A stretch of 64,000 nt of DNA, taken from CAVQCA01 sp963763115 (GTDB taxonomy: Bacteria > Pseudomonadota > Gammaproteobacteria > UBA9214). The notes under the pieces are model-generated. The model saw only the letters and a list, made by a program, of their open reading frames with translations, did not search any database and was not told the origin of the DNA. The position numbers and the translations under genes were made by a program. The stretch is taken from contig CAVXNM010000023.1 in NCBI GenBank assembly GCA_963763115.1, positions 1-64,000 on the forward strand, read 5' to 3'. Of this stretch, positions 44,483-53,416 are shown piece after piece; the first letter of the stretch is position 1, and each line of letters starts with the position of its first letter.

Positions 44483-45651
44483 ATGACATCGGGCCCGAGA
44501 CAGATCGTCACGCCCTTTCGACCCATTCCACTCGATGTGCCGAAGGGCATGGCGCCGAACGAGTTCTTCAACAGCACCGAAAACCTCAACGACCTGGCGC
44601 ACAACAACGGGCTGCTGACCAACCCGGAGAACCTGCTGCTCTACCGCAAGGCGCTGGGCCACAGCAACACCTTCGATACCTCGATCATCTACAACACCTC
44701 GAACGGCATTCTGAACCCGCTGGGGCGACCGGTGCGCCGCACCCAGGTGCCGGACAACGTGAGGCATGTGTGGAACCGCATGAACCAGATCATCATCGAC
44801 TACATGCTGGAGCGCTATCCCGATCCGGAGAGCGCACCTGGTGCTGGCGGGCGAGGCGAGCCTGGATGCCACCTGGCCGCTGACCTCCCCGGGCGTGCCC
44901 AGCATCCGCATGCTGCACAACCATTTCATGGTCTTCGGCAAGGACGAACTGCGCAACGCCGAACTGGCCGATCCCCAGAATCCCAACCTCACCGACGGCG
45001 GCCAGCACAGCCTGTTCGAGGCCTACATGCACGATGTCTATCGCGAGTTCTTCGACAAGGCGCTGCGACCTGGAGATCCTCTGGCCGGTGGGCGAGGCGG
45101 CCTCGCGTCTCGAACTGACCGGCTATCCGCAGGGCCTGCCGAGCTGGGAGATACAGGGCGGGGTCGCGGCGCTCGAGGATGTCCGCTTCTGGCGGGAGTA
45201 CGACGAGATCCTCAAGGGCTTCATCGATTTCTACCGCACCTTCTTCAGCCAGGTCTCGACCCGCAACGCGCCGATGCTGGACGATGTGTATTTTCCGGAG
45301 CAGGTCGAGAGCGTGCTGCTGTTCAACAACGACTTCCTGAAGACGGCGAAGAAGGTGCGCGACCACTGCATCATCGATGCCGCCTACGCCAATGCCATCC
45401 GCTGGCAGCCGGCCTTCAAGCAGCTGATCTACCGCAACGATGCGGGCAAGCTGATCGTCACCATCAGCCAGAATTCCATCGGCAATGCCATCACCGAGCT
45501 GCTCGGCGTGGTGGTCAAGCGCGTGCCGGATGCCGCGGTCTACGAGCGCTTCGAACCGGCGCTGATCGAGCAGCTGCTCGAGGTGCGTCGCCGCCTGGTC
45601 GAGGCGGACCTTGGCAATGGCATCGAAACGGCCTACTGGCCGACGGAGTGA
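44483..45651 (+). CDS. Unrecognised conserved-looking protein, two frameshifts
   Basis: About 390 codons across three frames, with joins near 44830 and 45062. Segments are well conserved in style: 'GMAPNEFFNSTENLNDLAHN', 'RMLHNHFMVFGKDELRNAEL', 'DLEILWPVGEAASRLELTGY' and 'QPAFKQLIYRNDAGKLIVTI'. The H-N-H-F motif followed by K-D-E-L-R could be an active site, but I cannot assign a family. It is soluble and has no signal peptide. It lies 145 bases upstream of the qmcA-nfeD operon on the same strand. Codon use matches the neighbours, so it is a real gene with indels rather than noise. Confidence 0.7.
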
Positions 45652-45796
45652 GGCAGGTCAGGAAAGGGACGCGCACGACGGCATGCGCGGCACTCTCATC
45701 GAGCTTGCGAAGCCCAACACATCACCCCACAATCCGACTTGAGTGCATCGGTCGCACAGGTCCGTGTGACCGCAACCCGAATAAGGAGATCGAATA

Positions 45797-46723
45797 ATGG
45801 GCTTTCAGGAATTCGTCATACTGCTGTTGATCCTCGCCGTTGTGCTGGTGTTCATGGGTGTCAAGTCCGTGCCCCAGGGCATGGAGTTCACGGTAGAACG
45901 GTTCGGACGTTACACCCGGACGCTCCGTCCCGGCCTGAATCTTATCGCCCCGATCATCGATCGCATCGGCCACAAGCTGAACATGATGGAGCAGGTGCTC
46001 GACGTGCCCTCCCAGGAAGTCATCACCCGCGACAATGCGATGGTGACGGTCGACGGCGTGGTGTTTTTCCAGGTCCTTGATGCCGCCAAGGCCGCCTACG
46101 AGGTCAGCCAGCTGCAACTGGCAATTCTTAACCTCACCATGACCAATATACGAACAGTGATGGGCTCGATGGATCTCGATGAATTGCTTTCGCAGCGCGA
46201 CAAGATCAATGCCCAGCTGTTGCATGTCGTCGACGACGCCACTACCCCCTGGGGCGTGAAAGTCACGCGCATCGAGATCAAGGACATCACCCCGCCGCGT
46301 GATCTGGTCGATTCCATGGCCCGGCAGATGAAGGCCGAGCGTGAGAAGCGCGCGAACATTCTGGAGGCCGAGGGCTTCCGGCAATCCGCCATCCTCAAGG
46401 CCGAAGGCGAGAAACAGGGCGCCATCCTCGAAGCCGAGGGACGCCGCGAAGCGGCCTTCCGCGATGCCGAGGCGCGCGAACGCGCGGCCGAAGCCGAGGC
46501 CCGCGCCACCCAGGTGGTGTCCGAGTCCATCTCCAAGGGTGATGTCAATGCCCTCAATTATTTCGTCGCCCTGAAATACACCGACGCCCTGCAGGCCGTC
46601 GCCAGCGCACCGAACCAGAAACTCGTACTCATGCCCCTGGAGGCCGCCAACGTCATCGGCGCCGTCGGCGGCATCGCGGAACTGTTCAGGGACGCGCTCA
46701 GGCAGAAAGGAGCGACCGGCTGA
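45797..46723 (+). CDS. qmcA: SPFH/Band 7 membrane protease regulator QmcA
   Basis: This 308-residue protein has an N-terminal membrane anchor ('FVILLLILAVVLVFMGVKSV'). A Band 7 domain follows ('GMEFTVERFGRYTRTLRPGL', 'EVITRDNAMVTVDGVVFFQV', 'MTNIRTVMGSMDLDELLSQR'), then a long Ala/Glu/Arg coiled coil ('AEGEKQGAILEAEGRREAAF'). QmcA-type stomatins form rings at the inner membrane, often with NfeD partners, and influence membrane proteases and microdomains. The stop overlaps the next ATG by one base, as usual for this pair. Confidence 0.93.
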   Translation: MGFQEFVILLLILAVVLVFMGVKSVPQGMEFTVERFGRYTRTLRPGLNLIAPIIDRIGHKLNMMEQVLDVPSQEVITRDNAMVTVDGVVFFQVLDAAKAAYEVSQLQLAILNLTMTNIRTVMGSMDLDELLSQRDKINAQLLHVVDDATTPWGVKVTRIEIKDITPPRDLVDSMARQMKAEREKRANILEAEGFRQSAILKAEGEKQGAILEAEGRREAAFRDAEARERAAEAEARATQVVSESISKGDVNALNYFVALKYTDALQAVASAPNQKLVLMPLEAANVIGAVGGIAELFRDALRQKGATG

Positions 46724-47163
46724 TGCTGCAGCACCTGACCTACTGGCACTGGTTCATCCTTGCGGCGACCCTCATCATCCTTGAAGTTTTCGCGCCCGGC
46801 GCCTTCATGCTCTGGATCGGCATCGCCGCCGGCGTGGTGGGCACCGTGTTGTACTTCGTGCCGGCGCTGACCTGGGAATACCAGTTCATCCTGTTCTCGA
46901 TTGCCTCTGTCGGCTCCATCCTCGCGTGGCGCGGTTACCGTGCGTCGCATCCGGTCATCACGGACGAACCCACCCTCAACCGTCGCGGCGCTCAATACAT
47001 CGGCCGTGTGTTCACGCTCGAGGCTGCCATTGTCAACGGCATCGGCAAGATTCGCGTCGACGACTCGACCTGGAAGATCGAAGGCGCGGATTGCCCGGCG
47101 GGCACGAAAGTCAGGGTAGCGGGGATCGAGAATACGGTGCTGAAGGTGGAAGTAGCGGGTTGA
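46723..47163 (+). CDS. NfeD family protein (YbbJ-like)
   Basis: This 146-residue protein has two or three N-terminal helices ('WHWFILAATLIILEVFAPGA' onward, then 'LWIGIAAGVVGTVLYFVPAL'). A C-terminal OB-fold domain ('LNRRGAQYIGRVFTLEAAIV', 'VDDSTWKIEGADCPAGTKVR') with G-x-G-x-x-x-V-x-x-x-x-W is typical of short NfeD/YbbJ proteins. It is translationally coupled to qmcA (TGATG overlap), and the two products are expected to interact in the inner membrane. Confidence 0.93.
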   Translation: MLQHLTYWHWFILAATLIILEVFAPGAFMLWIGIAAGVVGTVLYFVPALTWEYQFILFSIASVGSILAWRGYRASHPVITDEPTLNRRGAQYIGRVFTLEAAIVNGIGKIRVDDSTWKIEGADCPAGTKVRVAGIENTVLKVEVAG

Positions 47164-47182
47164 ATAGCGTCTCTGGCACGGG

Positions 47183-48316
47183 CTAGTTGGTTGCGCTTGT
47201 GCCGGCGGAAGCCGCGCGCTGATCCGGCTCTTCCTTCTCGTATTCCACCGGCGCCCAGGGCGGGGTGCTGGATACCCGGGGCGCTTTCGCCAGCAGCTCG
47301 GCGAGTTCCGGACTCCCGGCGGTGATGGGCACCGGTATGCCGCGGGCCTCGCGGGCGACGATTTCGGCTTTTTCCCAGTTTACCTCGCCAGGCGAATCAG
47401 CCGCTTTTGTCGTGACCGCCTTTCCCATGGGTTTCAGGCTGCCGTTCCAGCGTTTGGTGTCCTCGGAAAGCGGCTGATGAACCTCCAGGTACAGTTGACC
47501 ATTGCGCCATCCGGCCAGATAGGGTTCGTTGATGATGCGCACCGGCGTTCCCACCGGGACCTCGGGGAACAGCCGGGCAATGTCCTCGGGGTAGAGCCGA
47601 ATGCAGCCATGGCTGACCCGAAGGCCCACGCCCCAGGGTTTGTTGGTTCCGTGAATAAGGTAGCTCGGAAGACTGAGGCGCATCGCGAAATCGCCGAGCG
47701 GGTTGTCGGGCCCCGGTGGCACAACGGGTGGCAGGGGATCACCCTGTTCGGCGTGTTCCCTGCGCACCGATTCGGGCACCGTCCAGGCAGGATTCGCGAT
47801 CTTCTGCGTGATATTCGCTGTACCCAGCGGGGTTTCCCAGCCCTCACGGCCTATGCCCATGGGGTGAGTGATGACCTCGGCGGGCTTGTCCGGCGCGGGT
47901 TTCGGGTAGTAGAAAAGCCGCATGGAAGCGAGGTTCAGCACCAGTCCCTCGCGCGTTCCGCCCGGGAGCACGAACAGCGTGGGCAGCACCACCTGCGTGT
48001 CCTTGCCCGGCAGCCAGGGGTCGACACCCGGATTCGCGGCGATAATCTCCTCGTATCCCAGGTCGTAGCGGCGGGCGATATCGGCGAGTGTGTCCTCGTA
48101 ACGTGAGATGGCGACCTGCAGCTTACCGACGATATCGGTTCCTTCCGGTGGCAGCGGGAAGCGGTCGCTCGGCGCGGGCGCCGGCGTCCAGGCGTGACGC
48201 CAGTCGGACAAGCCGGCGCAGCCGGACAGAAAGAGGACGGTGAGGAACACCGCGGTCGCGGCGCTCAGGAAACGGAACTCGCAAGGTGGCCTGGATGGGT
48301 GCATGATGCCAAGCAT
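47183..48316 (-). CDS. L,D-transpeptidase lipoprotein with LysM domain (YkuD family)
   Basis: This protein has about 377 residues. An N-terminal lipoprotein signal ('ATAVFLTVLFLSGCAGLSDW') precedes a LysM-like peptidoglycan-binding part ('EDTLADIARRYDLGYEEIIA', 'ANPGVDPWLPGKDTQVVLP'). The YkuD catalytic motif follows, split over 'YLIHGTNKPWGVGLRVSHGC' and 'IRLYPEDI', with the nucleophilic Cys near residue 238. The enzyme would cross-link peptidoglycan (3-3 links) or attach lipoproteins in the periplasm, as ErfK/YbiS do. Starts at 48304 (ATG), 48316 (ATG) and 48325 (TTG) are all possible; no good ribosome site decides. It converges on nfeD with 19 bases between them. Confidence 0.9.
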   Translation of the reverse strand: MLGIMHPSRPPCEFRFLSAATAVFLTVLFLSGCAGLSDWRHAWTPAPAPSDRFPLPPEGTDIVGKLQVAISRYEDTLADIARRYDLGYEEIIAANPGVDPWLPGKDTQVVLPTLFVLPGGTREGLVLNLASMRLFYYPKPAPDKPAEVITHPMGIGREGWETPLGTANITQKIANPAWTVPESVRREHAEQGDPLPPVVPPGPDNPLGDFAMRLSLPSYLIHGTNKPWGVGLRVSHGCIRLYPEDIARLFPEVPVGTPVRIINEPYLAGWRNGQLYLEVHQPLSEDTKRWNGSLKPMGKAVTTKAADSPGEVNWEKAEIVAREARGIPVPITAGSPELAELLAKAPRVSSTPPWAPVEYEKEEPDQRAASAGTSATN

Positions 48317-48556
48317 GAAGGGCAACTGGCCGGTTTGTAAAGAGTGTGTGCCGATGGTGCCTGCCGCTGACCTTTTTCGGTCGGTTCATGGCTGCCTGCC
48401 GCATTCGGTCTTGAACAAGAATCGCTAACCGGTCAGGAGCAGACATTCCTTGCACACATGGGAACTGTGCTGGTGAAGGTCTGACTGGCCCGTTGCCCCG
48501 GCCCCTTGTACATGCCATGCACTCTGTTGGGAGTGGTTTGTGATGGACACTGGCTA

Positions 48557-48955
48557 CTATTCATGAAACTTCAATGCGGCAACGATCGCATTCAGTTTTC
48601 CCTGTTCACCTGACGCACCGTACAGGGATGTATTCCTGGTGGCCTCGTCCAGTTCTCTCTGTCGAATGCTTTGTAAGTACTGCTCGTTGCAGGTGATGAT
48701 CCTCTTTTTTATTTTGTCCAGATGCGCCGGTATGTGGCTCATGTCCCTCACATAGGCGTCGATGAAGATACCTTCGTTCTCGTTTATCTTGACAGGTGGA
48801 ACCAGGTCCTTTACGAGTTTGTTGAATTCTTCACACCATTTTTTCGGGGCCTGGTGGGAAAGCATGAAAAAGAGATCGATATAGGGTTCTTTGCGAACCC
48901 TGGGTGGGCGTTTATCGTCTATGCCGACTATCTTAATGTCACTGATACTTTCCAA
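48557..48955 (-). CDS. Small conserved-looking hypothetical protein
   Basis: This soluble protein of about 132 residues has 'KIVGIDDKRPPRVRKEPYID', 'LFFMLSHQAPKKWCEEFNKL', 'NEGIFIDAYVRDMSHIPAHL' and a charged C-terminus. It has good codon structure and no signal peptide. No family was recognised; the pattern of one strand-helix-strand unit with a conserved W-C could be a small ferredoxin-like domain. TTG 48955 preceded by aggagc is preferred over the long open frame to 49060, whose first 35 residues look unstructured. Confidence 0.6.
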   Translation of the reverse strand: MESISDIKIVGIDDKRPPRVRKEPYIDLFFMLSHQAPKKWCEEFNKLVKDLVPPVKINENEGIFIDAYVRDMSHIPAHLDKIKKRIITCNEQYLQSIRQRELDEATRNTSLYGASGEQGKLNAIVAALKFHE

Positions 48956-49422
48956 GTAAGGTTGCTCCTGTTGGTGGCGTGCGGGGTCCGGGTGTGTACG
49001 GGTATGTGAGTGGAGCGTACTCCCTGGCGGCATTGAATGCACAAGTGGATCATTTCGCACCGGCGGCGACCGGGTCAGGGATCACGGGGGTTGACCCGCG
49101 CCTTCGGCGGGCACTCCTGCCAGGTGCTTTCGACCGGGGGAGGGTACTGGTCGATCGGGACCCTGCGGTTCCGGCCACCGGTCAAAACCGCTGCCAGGAG
49201 TGAGCCGCCGAGCGGTGATTTCGGGTGGTATGTCAGCGGCGCGGGGGAGTATATTCGGTCGCGTGGAGCGTGATCTGCTATGCAGTGACAGCGGGTGACG
49301 AAATCATGAATGATCTGCCGGATGCCCGGAGACGGCTGCGTGACGACGCAGGCTCGTCCGCAGTGTCGGAACCGACCCGGCAGAGTACCCCGTTTTACCA
49401 ACAGACCATGAGGACCAGTGAT
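48956..49422. other. Intergenic region, divergent promoters expected
   Basis: About 470 bases between the divergent small gene at 48955 and UPF0149 at 49423. A frame open from 49225 (ATG at 49306) runs into the UPF0149 gene and could extend it, but its sequence is not family-like. No repeats or RNA genes were recognised. Confidence 0.3.
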
Positions 49423-49983
49423 ATGTCGTTAGCGCTCGATGCCACGCTCTCCGAAGACGAATATGCGGAGCTTGATGAGTTTTTATGTGCGGGGGATGAG
49501 GAGGAAGAACGCCTGCCGGTGGATGAGGCCCACGGCTTCATGACGGCGGTGATCATAGGTCACGCGCCGGTGGCGCCGGAGGCATTGCTGGAATCGGTCT
49601 GGGGCCAGCCGGTGTTCGCCGATGAAGCCGAGCGGGAGCGCATGACAGGTCTGCTGCTACGCCTGTTTCGCGAGATTGCCATGACGATCAAGGCGGGACA
49701 CTCGTTTGAACCGCTGGTCGTCGAGATCGAGGAGGATGGCGCGACGCTGGTGGTCCACGAGGGGTGGTGCTTCGGCTTCATGCTGGCGGTCAGCGGCGAC
49801 GAGGAGCGCTGGAGCCAGCTGCCGAAGCATGAACAGTCATTGCTGGGGCCGATCGCCAGACTCGCGCTGCTGCATGTCGAGGACGAACCGGAAATCGACG
49901 CAGAGGAGTATGAACTGCTGGTGGAACTGCTTCCCGGTGCGGTCGCGGGGCTGAATGCGTACTGGGAATCGAACTGGGGTTAG
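49423..49983 (+). CDS. UPF0149 (YecA-like N-terminal domain) protein
   Basis: This acidic 186-residue protein of the UPF0149/YgfB family has 'DATLSEDEYAELDEFLCAGD' at the N-terminus, 'LPVDEAHGFMTAVIIGHAPV' near residue 30 (the E/D-A-H/L-x-G-F-x-x-A/G pattern) and 'VEIEEDGATLVVHEGWCFGF' in the middle. The C-terminal SEC-C zinc motif of full-length YecA is missing. The function is unknown. ATG 49423 has gagga eight bases upstream; earlier in-frame ATGs (49408, 49306) are less family-like. The stop codon overlaps the first base of the inverted-repeat element at 49983. Confidence 0.8.
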   Translation: MSLALDATLSEDEYAELDEFLCAGDEEEERLPVDEAHGFMTAVIIGHAPVAPEALLESVWGQPVFADEAERERMTGLLLRLFREIAMTIKAGHSFEPLVVEIEEDGATLVVHEGWCFGFMLAVSGDEERWSQLPKHEQSLLGPIARLALLHVEDEPEIDAEEYELLVELLPGAVAGLNAYWESNWG

Positions 49984-50145
49984 GAGCCTGTCCGAGTAAT
50001 CATGTTGCTACTGCGGCGGCGTGAAATCGGTCCATTTTTACATTCCTTCTCGTCAAATAGAACCCGCTATTCTCCTCGAACGATCGCAAAACTGCCCTCG
50101 ATTTCCAGCGCGCCTCGCTACACACAGATTAATCGGACAGGCTCC
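49983..50145. repeat. 163-bp MITE-like element with 19-bp terminal inverted repeats
   Basis: ggagcctgtccgagtaatc (49983-50001) and gattaatcggacaggctcc (50127-50145) are inverted copies with one mismatch. The 125-base interior has no convincing gene. The left end overlaps the stop of the UPF0149 gene by one base, so the element may supply the end of that gene. No clear target duplication is visible. No other full copy was seen in the window. Confidence 0.7.
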
Positions 50146-50193
50146 CGGGGAATCCGTGAATTCCGGGATTGTCCCGTACCCTGACCGCTCGTG

Positions 50194-51399
50194 CTATGAG
50201 CCGGGGACGACGATAAATTCCCCGGCGATGATCTCGGTGTTTTTCAGGTGATTCACCTTGAGCAGCCTGTCTACCGTGGTCCGGTATTGTTGCGCGATCA
50301 TGCTCAGCGTGTCGCCGCGCAATATCCGGTGACGGACCGACTGGATGCGTTCCTCCTCCGGCAGCCTGGCGAGACGCTCGCCGAAGAGTGTTTCGCTCGT
50401 CTTCGGGATAAGCAGAATACTCGGCCTGTCGGGTGGGGTGGTGAGCCGGAGGATGCCGGGATTGAGACGCTTGAGTTCCTCTTCGGTAATTCCGGCAAGC
50501 CGCGCGGCCACCTGTAGATCGATTCGTCCCTGCGTGTCGACGCGGGTGAAGTAGACTCTGTCGGGCAGCGACGGCAGCGTGATGTGGTAATCTGCCGGAT
50601 GATTGATCAGCGCCCGCAGGGCGATCAGCCTGGGCACATAGCCACGGGTCTCCGCCGGCAGCGGCAAATGCCAGAAATCGACCGGTTTTCCCTCGCGGCG
50701 GTTCTGCTCGATGGCGCGTTGAACCCGCGCGCTGCCTGCGTTATAGGCCGCCAGGGCCAGCAGCCAGTCGCCGAAGTCGCGATGCAGATGTGTCAGGTAG
50801 TCCAGGGCTGCCTCGGTTGCATCAATGACGTCCCTGCGGCCGTCGAACCACCAGTTCTGGCTGAGACCGAGATACACGGCCGTGTCGGGCATGAACTGCC
50901 ATAATCCGGCCGCCCCGACCGGTGAGGTGGCATGTGGGTCGAAGGCGCTTTCAACGAACGGCAGCAATGCCAGCTCCGCCGGCAACCCGCGTTGTTCCAC
51001 GCGGTTCAGGATGTGGTAAAGGTAGGGTTCGCCGCGCTGCAATACCCGTGCGATGGCTCCGGGGTGTTTCTTGTATTTCGTGAGGTAATGCCGGATTGAC
51101 GGATCATTGCTTGCCGGCAGGGTGAAGCCGCCGCGCAGGCGGTCCCAGATCTCGATGACAGGCGACATCTCCGCCTCGATGTCTTCGGTTTGCATGTCGA
51201 CAGCGGGTGCCGTGAAATCCGTGAACAGGTCCGCGGCACAGGAATCCGGCATGCGGGAACCGGCACACTGCGATCGTATCCATCCCGCCGTATCGCCGGC
51301 CATGCCGTATTCTGAAGAGAGGGTGGCGATGCCTGAAATCGCGGATACTGCCATTGCCAGGCCGGGCAGCCAGAGCAGTTTTGTCGTTGTTGTATTCAT
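50194..51399 (-). CDS. mltD: Membrane-bound lytic transglycosylase D-like protein
   Basis: This protein has about 401 residues. The signal/anchor region is 'LLWLPGLAMAVSAISGIATL'. The SLT domain has the catalytic Glu in 'ELALLPFVESAFDPHATS', 'VGAAGLWQFMPDTAVYLGLS' and 'WLLALAAYNAGSARVQRAIE'. One C-terminal LysM domain follows ('HRILRGDTLSMIAQQYRTTV', 'NHLKNTEIIAGEFIVVP'). The enzyme cleaves peptidoglycan glycan strands to 1,6-anhydro products in the periplasm. E. coli MltD has two LysM domains and a lipobox; here one LysM is present and no lipobox is clear. Start 51399 is chosen by signal peptide position; 51435 and 51453 are alternatives. Confidence 0.9.
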   Translation of the reverse strand: MNTTTTKLLWLPGLAMAVSAISGIATLSSEYGMAGDTAGWIRSQCAGSRMPDSCAADLFTDFTAPAVDMQTEDIEAEMSPVIEIWDRLRGGFTLPASNDPSIRHYLTKYKKHPGAIARVLQRGEPYLYHILNRVEQRGLPAELALLPFVESAFDPHATSPVGAAGLWQFMPDTAVYLGLSQNWWFDGRRDVIDATEAALDYLTHLHRDFGDWLLALAAYNAGSARVQRAIEQNRREGKPVDFWHLPLPAETRGYVPRLIALRALINHPADYHITLPSLPDRVYFTRVDTQGRIDLQVAARLAGITEEELKRLNPGILRLTTPPDRPSILLIPKTSETLFGERLARLPEEERIQSVRHRILRGDTLSMIAQQYRTTVDRLLKVNHLKNTEIIAGEFIVVPGS

Positions 51400-51754
51400 C
51401 GTGATGCAACTCCAAGGTTTTGACTCCTGGTTTTGCATTGCACTCCCGGCCAACTATTGCCGGTATCTGCCGGCTTTCGCCCAGCAGAATGATTCTCACC
51501 CTTGGTAACTTCATGCTAGGCGACAGCGGGCCGGAGATGAATTGTACGGAGGTCCTATACGCGCGCTGTTTCACGTGGTAACGGGTAGATGACCACGGAA
51601 CGTGCGTGATTGCGAGGAACAAGCCGGGTCGATAGTCAATGAAGGAATCAAGGCAACCGCCCGGGTGGGCACGATCCTGTCGGGCGACATCCTGTGCTAC
51701 CGGAGGCGATAGTCCGTCCTGCAGAGAATCCGGATGATTCGGGTATTACTGTGT
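51400..51754. other. Intergenic region between mltD and sthA
   Basis: About 350 bases with no gene that I can support. The right part should hold a transcription stop for sthA and the left part the mltD promoter, but no hairpin or consensus site is convincing. Confidence 0.3.
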
Positions 51755-53159
51755 CTACGGACCTGCTTGCGTGGAAAGCTGCCGCAGGCAGTCCAGCGCC
51801 GCGCTCTTGTAGCACTGCGCCAGCGTCGGGTAATTGAAGACGCTCTCGGCGAGAATGTCGATGCCGCCCCCGCAGGTCATCGCCATCTGTCCCACGTGGA
51901 TCAGCTCGCTGGCCGATTCGCCGATGATGTGCACGCCGCGGATGGCGCGGGTGGCGCGATCGACCAGCAGTTTCATGAAACCGCGTTCCTCCCCGATGAT
52001 CTGGCCGCGCGCGGTATCGGCGAACAGGGCACGTCCGACGACGTAGGCAACGTCCCGCTCCCGCAGTTCCCGCTCGGTCTCGCCCACGTAGGAGAGTTCG
52101 GGAATGGTGTAGATGGCCATGGGCATGGGGCCGGCGGGGTGGGCATGCTGACGATCAAAGGCGTGGTTCACGGCATGGCGTCCCTGCTCCATGGCGGTGG
52201 AGGCCAGCGAGGGCCGGCCGGCCAGGTCGCCGACGATGTAGATGTGCGGCTGCACGGTCTGTTGCTGTTCATTCAGGCGCACCCAGCCGTGATCGTCGGC
52301 AATCAGCCCGGCAGCCGCCAGATTGAGTGCGCCGTAGTTGGGTTCGCGTCCGAGGGCATATAGCAGGACATCGGTTTCCAGGAGCTGTCCGTCACGGGTG
52401 GTGAGCTGCACCCGTTCGCCGTCGCGGCGGATCGCCTCCACCCGGGTCTGCAGGTGCAATCGTATGCCCATGTCCAGCATCTGCTGCGCCAGCAAATGCT
52501 GGATGTCCTCGTCCAGGTAGGCGAGCAGGTGGGCATGGGAGTCCACCAGCTCACCTGTACACCGAGCGGGGCGAACATGGTGGCGAATTCACAGGCGATC
52601 ACCCCGCCGCCCACCACCAGCAGGCGCTCCGGCAGGCGGCGCAGGCCGAGCAGGGAACTGGAATCCAGCACCCGTTCCCGGTCGAACGGCACCTCCGCCG
52701 GGCGGCGCGGCCGGGAGCCGGTCGCCAGGATGATCACGTCGGCGCTCAGGTGTTCCAGCACTGTCGCCGGCTCAGGCTCAGGGTATGCGGGTCGTGAAAC
52801 GAAGCCTCGCCGGGCAGCAGTGTGACTCCTGCGGCCATGAGCCGGTTGAGCAGCAGGGTCTCCTGGCTTTCGACGACCCGATCCTTGCGTTCTGTGGTCT
52901 CGCTCAGAAAGCCGCTGTCGAGCCGTCCATGGGCCTGGGTGGCCTGGCGCATGCCACGGGCCGCGAAGCGTGACGTCAGATAGGCCGCTTCCCGGAGTGC
53001 CTTGCTCGGGATGGTGCCGGTCTGCAGGCTGACGCCCCCGAGGTAGGGTTTGCGCTCGATCAGACCTACACGCTTGCCGAGGCCCGCGGCCTGCAGCGCG
53101 GCGCTCTGGCCGCCCGGACCGGAGCCGATGACGAGGACGTCATAATCGTTGTGATTCAT
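51755..53159 (-). CDS. sthA: Soluble pyridine nucleotide transhydrogenase, two frameshifts
   Basis: Read from ATG 53159 leftward, about 468 codons make one flavoprotein of the disulfide reductase family. FAD is bound by 'VLVIGSGPGGQSAALQAAGL'. The would-be redox region reads 'GVSLQTGTIPSKALREAAYL', with no second Cys, as in SthA, which does not use a disulfide. NAD(P) is bound at 'LLVVGGGVIACEFATMFAPL', and the dimer domain ends the chain ('GEERGFMKLLVDRATRAIRG', 'VFNYPTLAQCYKSAALD'). SthA moves hydride from NADPH to NAD+ and lets the cell discharge excess NADPH. Frame joins lie near 52750 and 52555. All domains are intact, so sequencing indels are likely. Confidence 0.87.
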
Positions 53160-53248
53160 CGTGACGGTTCACTCGACGATAGACGCCTGTGGTAAGGCGG
53201 ATGACACGTTCTTGATGGAGATATTAATCATGCAAACGAACCATTTCA

Positions 53249-53305
53249 CACGGAAGCAGACGGACTGTTCACAAATGATTTCAATGTCTTCCGTGTGTTT
53301 CCGTG
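53249..53305. repeat. Inverted repeat cacggaagcagacgga / tccgtgtgtttccgtg
   Basis: Arms of 16 bases (53249-53264 and 53290-53305) match at 13 positions across a 25-base loop, in the gap upstream of sthA and downstream of the FG-GAP gene. The wording (CACGGAA-CACACGGA type) resembles a dispersed intergenic repeat seen in many uncultured bacteria; that link is from memory. The rest of 53160-53416 holds no gene. Confidence 0.55.
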
Positions 53306-53416
53306 GCTATTAATCAGGATTGGCGATGGAAGCAAGCTCCGCACCGGTCAGGGAGAGAAAAGACCGGTCATGGCAGAATCGATGCGACAAGGAGAGACAC
53401 TGGCGGGTTCCGGATT

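Noticed and set aside
49225..49422. N-terminal extension of the UPF0149 protein
   Set aside because: The frame is open upstream, but the added residues are not family-like and a better ribosome site serves ATG 49423.
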